A stretch of DNA of 64,000 nt from Acidipropionibacterium acidipropionici (GTDB lineage Bacteria > Actinomycetota > Actinomycetes > Propionibacteriales > Propionibacteriaceae), in contig NZ_CP013126.1 in NCBI RefSeq assembly GCF_001441165.1, positions 2,385,551 to 2,449,550 of the forward strand, given 5' to 3'. A model generated the notes under the pieces. It saw only the letters and a list, made by a program, of their open reading frames with translations, did no database searches and was not told the origin of the DNA. Both the position numbers and the translations under genes were made by a program. Positions 62,522 through 64,000 of the stretch are shown here, piece after piece. Position 1 is the stretch's first letter. Each line of letters begins with the position of its first letter.

Positions 62522-63481
62522 TCACACCCATCCTGGCCAGGCGGGCAGGCCCGAGCCGTAGGCCCGCAGCTGTGCCGCCTGGTCGGCCATCGCGGGGATC
62601 GCCGTCGATCGCGCGGGCCCGGGGGTCGCGGCGACCACCCGGCCGTGGCCGGCCAGAACCCCGAGCTCCAGGGAGACCCACAGCTCGCGGGTGGATGCGG
62701 GCGTCGACGGGGTGGCCGGCATCTGGTACCCGGGCAGCGCCGGGGTCGGGGAGGCCGAGGCCTGTCTCAGGTCCTGGCGCAGCCGGGCCCGCTGGATCTC
62801 GACGGCGTCGAGCCGGGCCGCCCCGGTGGCGTGCAGGGGGTCGGAGGAGGGGAGCCGCCCGACCCCCCACTCCAGGCCGGCCACCAGGGCGTTGAGCCGT
62901 GACAGCAGCACCTGGCGCGCATCGGTGAGGGTCTCGACGGGCAGCGTCATCGGGTGCGCGTCCCCCTGAGTCGGCGGCGCCCCCTGGCCGCTCACCCCGG
63001 AGGCGAAGACCGACAGCGAGGCCCACAGCAGGGCCTCGCCGGGGGTCTCGGCCGCACCGGCGTCGGCGAGGTACTGGCCGGCGGCCGCCTTCTCGTCGGT
63101 GAGGAGCTGGGCGAGCGATGGCGGCGACGCCGAGGAGGGTGAGGGGCTCGGGGTGATGACCGGCTCGGAGTCGGCGTTCTGGCCGCCCAGCGGATCGGCC
63201 TGGGCGAGCACCCCGGCATGGAGGGTGTGGATCCGGGCCACGGCGGCCAGCAGCGCGGCCACCGAGCCGGTCGCCGCGGCCGCGGCCCGCTTCGCGGTGG
63301 CCGCCAGCTCGGACTCGGCGTTGAGAGCGGCGCGGCGCCGCGGGGTGATGGTGATCGTCGGGGACTCCCTGGTGCCGGGGTCGATGATCGGGGAGACGGT
63401 GTAGCAGCCCGCGGCTCCGATCCCGATGAGCCCGGCCCCCGCGATGAGGATGCCGCGTCTGCTCGGGAGTCCGAAAGTCAT
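62522..63481 (-). CDS. DUF4439 ferritin-like lipoprotein
   Basis: A 319-residue exported protein. The N-terminus has a twin-arginine-like SRRGILIAG and a lipobox GAAGC, so it is probably a Tat-exported lipoprotein. The middle is Ser/Pro-rich (SEPVITPSPSPSS) and the C-terminal region (about 180-315) has the helical DUF4439 ferritin-like fold. DUF4439 genes commonly lie next to rimP in actinobacteria. TACCCT (minus strand, 63488-63493) lies 6 nt before the ATG: leaderless. Its function is unknown. Confidence 0.82.
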   Translation of the reverse strand: MTFGLPSRRGILIAGAGLIGIGAAGCYTVSPIIDPGTRESPTITITPRRRAALNAESELAATAKRAAAAATGSVAALLAAVARIHTLHAGVLAQADPLGGQNADSEPVITPSPSPSSASPPSLAQLLTDEKAAAGQYLADAGAAETPGEALLWASLSVFASGVSGQGAPPTQGDAHPMTLPVETLTDARQVLLSRLNALVAGLEWGVGRLPSSDPLHATGAARLDAVEIQRARLRQDLRQASASPTPALPGYQMPATPSTPASTRELWVSLELGVLAGHGRVVAATPGPARSTAIPAMADQAAQLRAYGSGLPAWPGWV

Positions 63482-63566
63482 GGTCTCAGGGTATCGGCAA
63501 CGGCGATCCGCGGATCATCTCCTAGACTGGCCCCACAACCGACACCACAACAGGACGAGGCGAGGG

Positions 63567-64000
63567 ATGAACGAGAATCAGCTCAGCGGCCTGATCGAAC
63601 CGCTGCTGTCCCAGCTCGGCATGGAGCTCGAGAAGCTGGACGTGGTTCGAGCGGGCCGTAGGAGCCTGCTGCGGATCACCGTCGACGGCGACGGTGCCGA
63701 CGGCCACGGGCCGGGCCTCGATGAGATCGGGGAGGCGACCTCGGAGATCTCCAGGGCCCTCGACGAGTCCGATGCCACGGGCAGCGCCCCCTACACGCTC
63801 GAGGTGTCCTCCCGAGGTGTGTCGACCCCGCTCACCGAGCCCAAGCACTTCCGGCGCAACCAGGGCCGGCTGCTGGCGGTAACCGTCGACGAGGAGCCCC
63901 CCGTCGAGGGGCGGATCGTCGCCTCCGACGACACCACGGTGACCCTCGAGGTGCCCGCGCCCGGCTCGAAGCCGCACAGACCGCTCACGCAGACCCGTGA
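63567..64000 (+). CDS. rimP: Ribosome maturation factor RimP (3' end outside window)
   Basis: Required for 30S subunit maturation. The first 144 codons are present: the N-terminal domain (LIEPLLSQLGMELEKLDVV, LRITVDGDGADG) and the start of the C-terminal SH3-like domain (LEVSSRGVSTPL, KHFRRNQGRLLAVTV). The frame is open at the window end. GAGG precedes the ATG. TAGACT at 63523-63528 is a good -10 and would give a leader of about 32 nt. In actinobacteria nusA and infB normally follow. Confidence 0.95.
   Translation, partial: MNENQLSGLIEPLLSQLGMELEKLDVVRAGRRSLLRITVDGDGADGHGPGLDEIGEATSEISRALDESDATGSAPYTLEVSSRGVSTPLTEPKHFRRNQGRLLAVTVDEEPPVEGRIVASDDTTVTLEVPAPGSKPHRPLTQTR

Overview
The window is high-GC, densely packed actinobacterial chromosome. 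Gene content and order (sufB-sufD-Rieske-sufC-sufS-sufU-sufT, xerC/M23 peptidase, rpsB-tsf-pyrH-frr-cdsA-rlmN, rseP-ispG-GNAT, proS, DUF4439-rimP) fit an actinobacterium, most likely of the Propionibacteriaceae. That family assignment is an inference from synteny and codon use; no 16S rRNA or other marker is present to settle it. No rRNA, tRNA, CRISPR array, prophage or intact insertion sequence was seen.

Layout. 1-5.7 kb: SUF iron-sulfur assembly operon, entering already inside sufB. 5.7-13.1 kb: small secreted and membrane proteins, a DUF222/HNH endonuclease, a zinc metallopeptidase, a broken sugar O-acetyltransferase, an ElaA-type GNAT, an ABC-F ATPase and an HTH protein. 13.1-15.9 kb: a minus-strand unit DUF3099-SURF1-SDR-RlmA-like methyltransferase. 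16-18.4 kb: fabG-fabI (MabA/InhA-type pair) and a small phosphotransferase. 18.4-26.4 kb: aspA, dxr, an ABC ATPase with NfeD and SPFH proteins, a bile-acid-type symporter and a TrmH methyltransferase. 26.4-29.1 kb: a decayed hipBA toxin-antitoxin locus with a long palindromic operator, peptide deformylase and a lactonase. 29.2-31.2 kb: xerC and a tandem-domain M23 peptidase. 31.2-40.9 kb: a five-gene minus-strand operon, DUF4132 - MoxR AAA+ - DUF5682 - VWA - SWIM, colinear with Escherichia coli yehI-yehL-yehM-yehP-yehQ, whose first gene is frameshifted in a G8 tract. 41.2-46.6 kb: translation and lipid genes rpsB-tsf-pyrH-frr-cdsA-rlmN. 46.7-55.1 kb: gdhA, a serine hydrolase, rseP, ispG, a GNAT and a multicopper oxidase. 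55.3-59.3 kb: circularly permuted ATP-grasp / alpha-E / transglutaminase operon plus a small unknown gene. 59.4-64 kb: proS, a CGNR zinc-finger protein, a TauE/SafE exporter, a DUF4439 lipoprotein and the start of rimP.

How it works together. Most of the window is housekeeping: Fe-S assembly supplies IspG and RlmN; dxr, rseP and ispG belong to the MEP-pathway and site-2-protease neighbourhood, although dxr sits 28 kb from its usual partners; fabG/fabI and cdsA feed membrane lipid synthesis; rpsB, tsf, frr, proS, def and rimP serve translation. The accessory parts of most interest are the yeh-like MoxR operon, wedged between the M23 gene and rpsB, and the ATP-grasp/alpha-E/transglutaminase operon, both of unknown biological role.

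A recurrent regulatory feature is a TAnnnT-like -10 hexamer 6 or 7 nt before a start codon with no Shine-Dalgarno sequence. It implies leaderless mRNAs for about fifteen genes, and it was used here to choose several starts.
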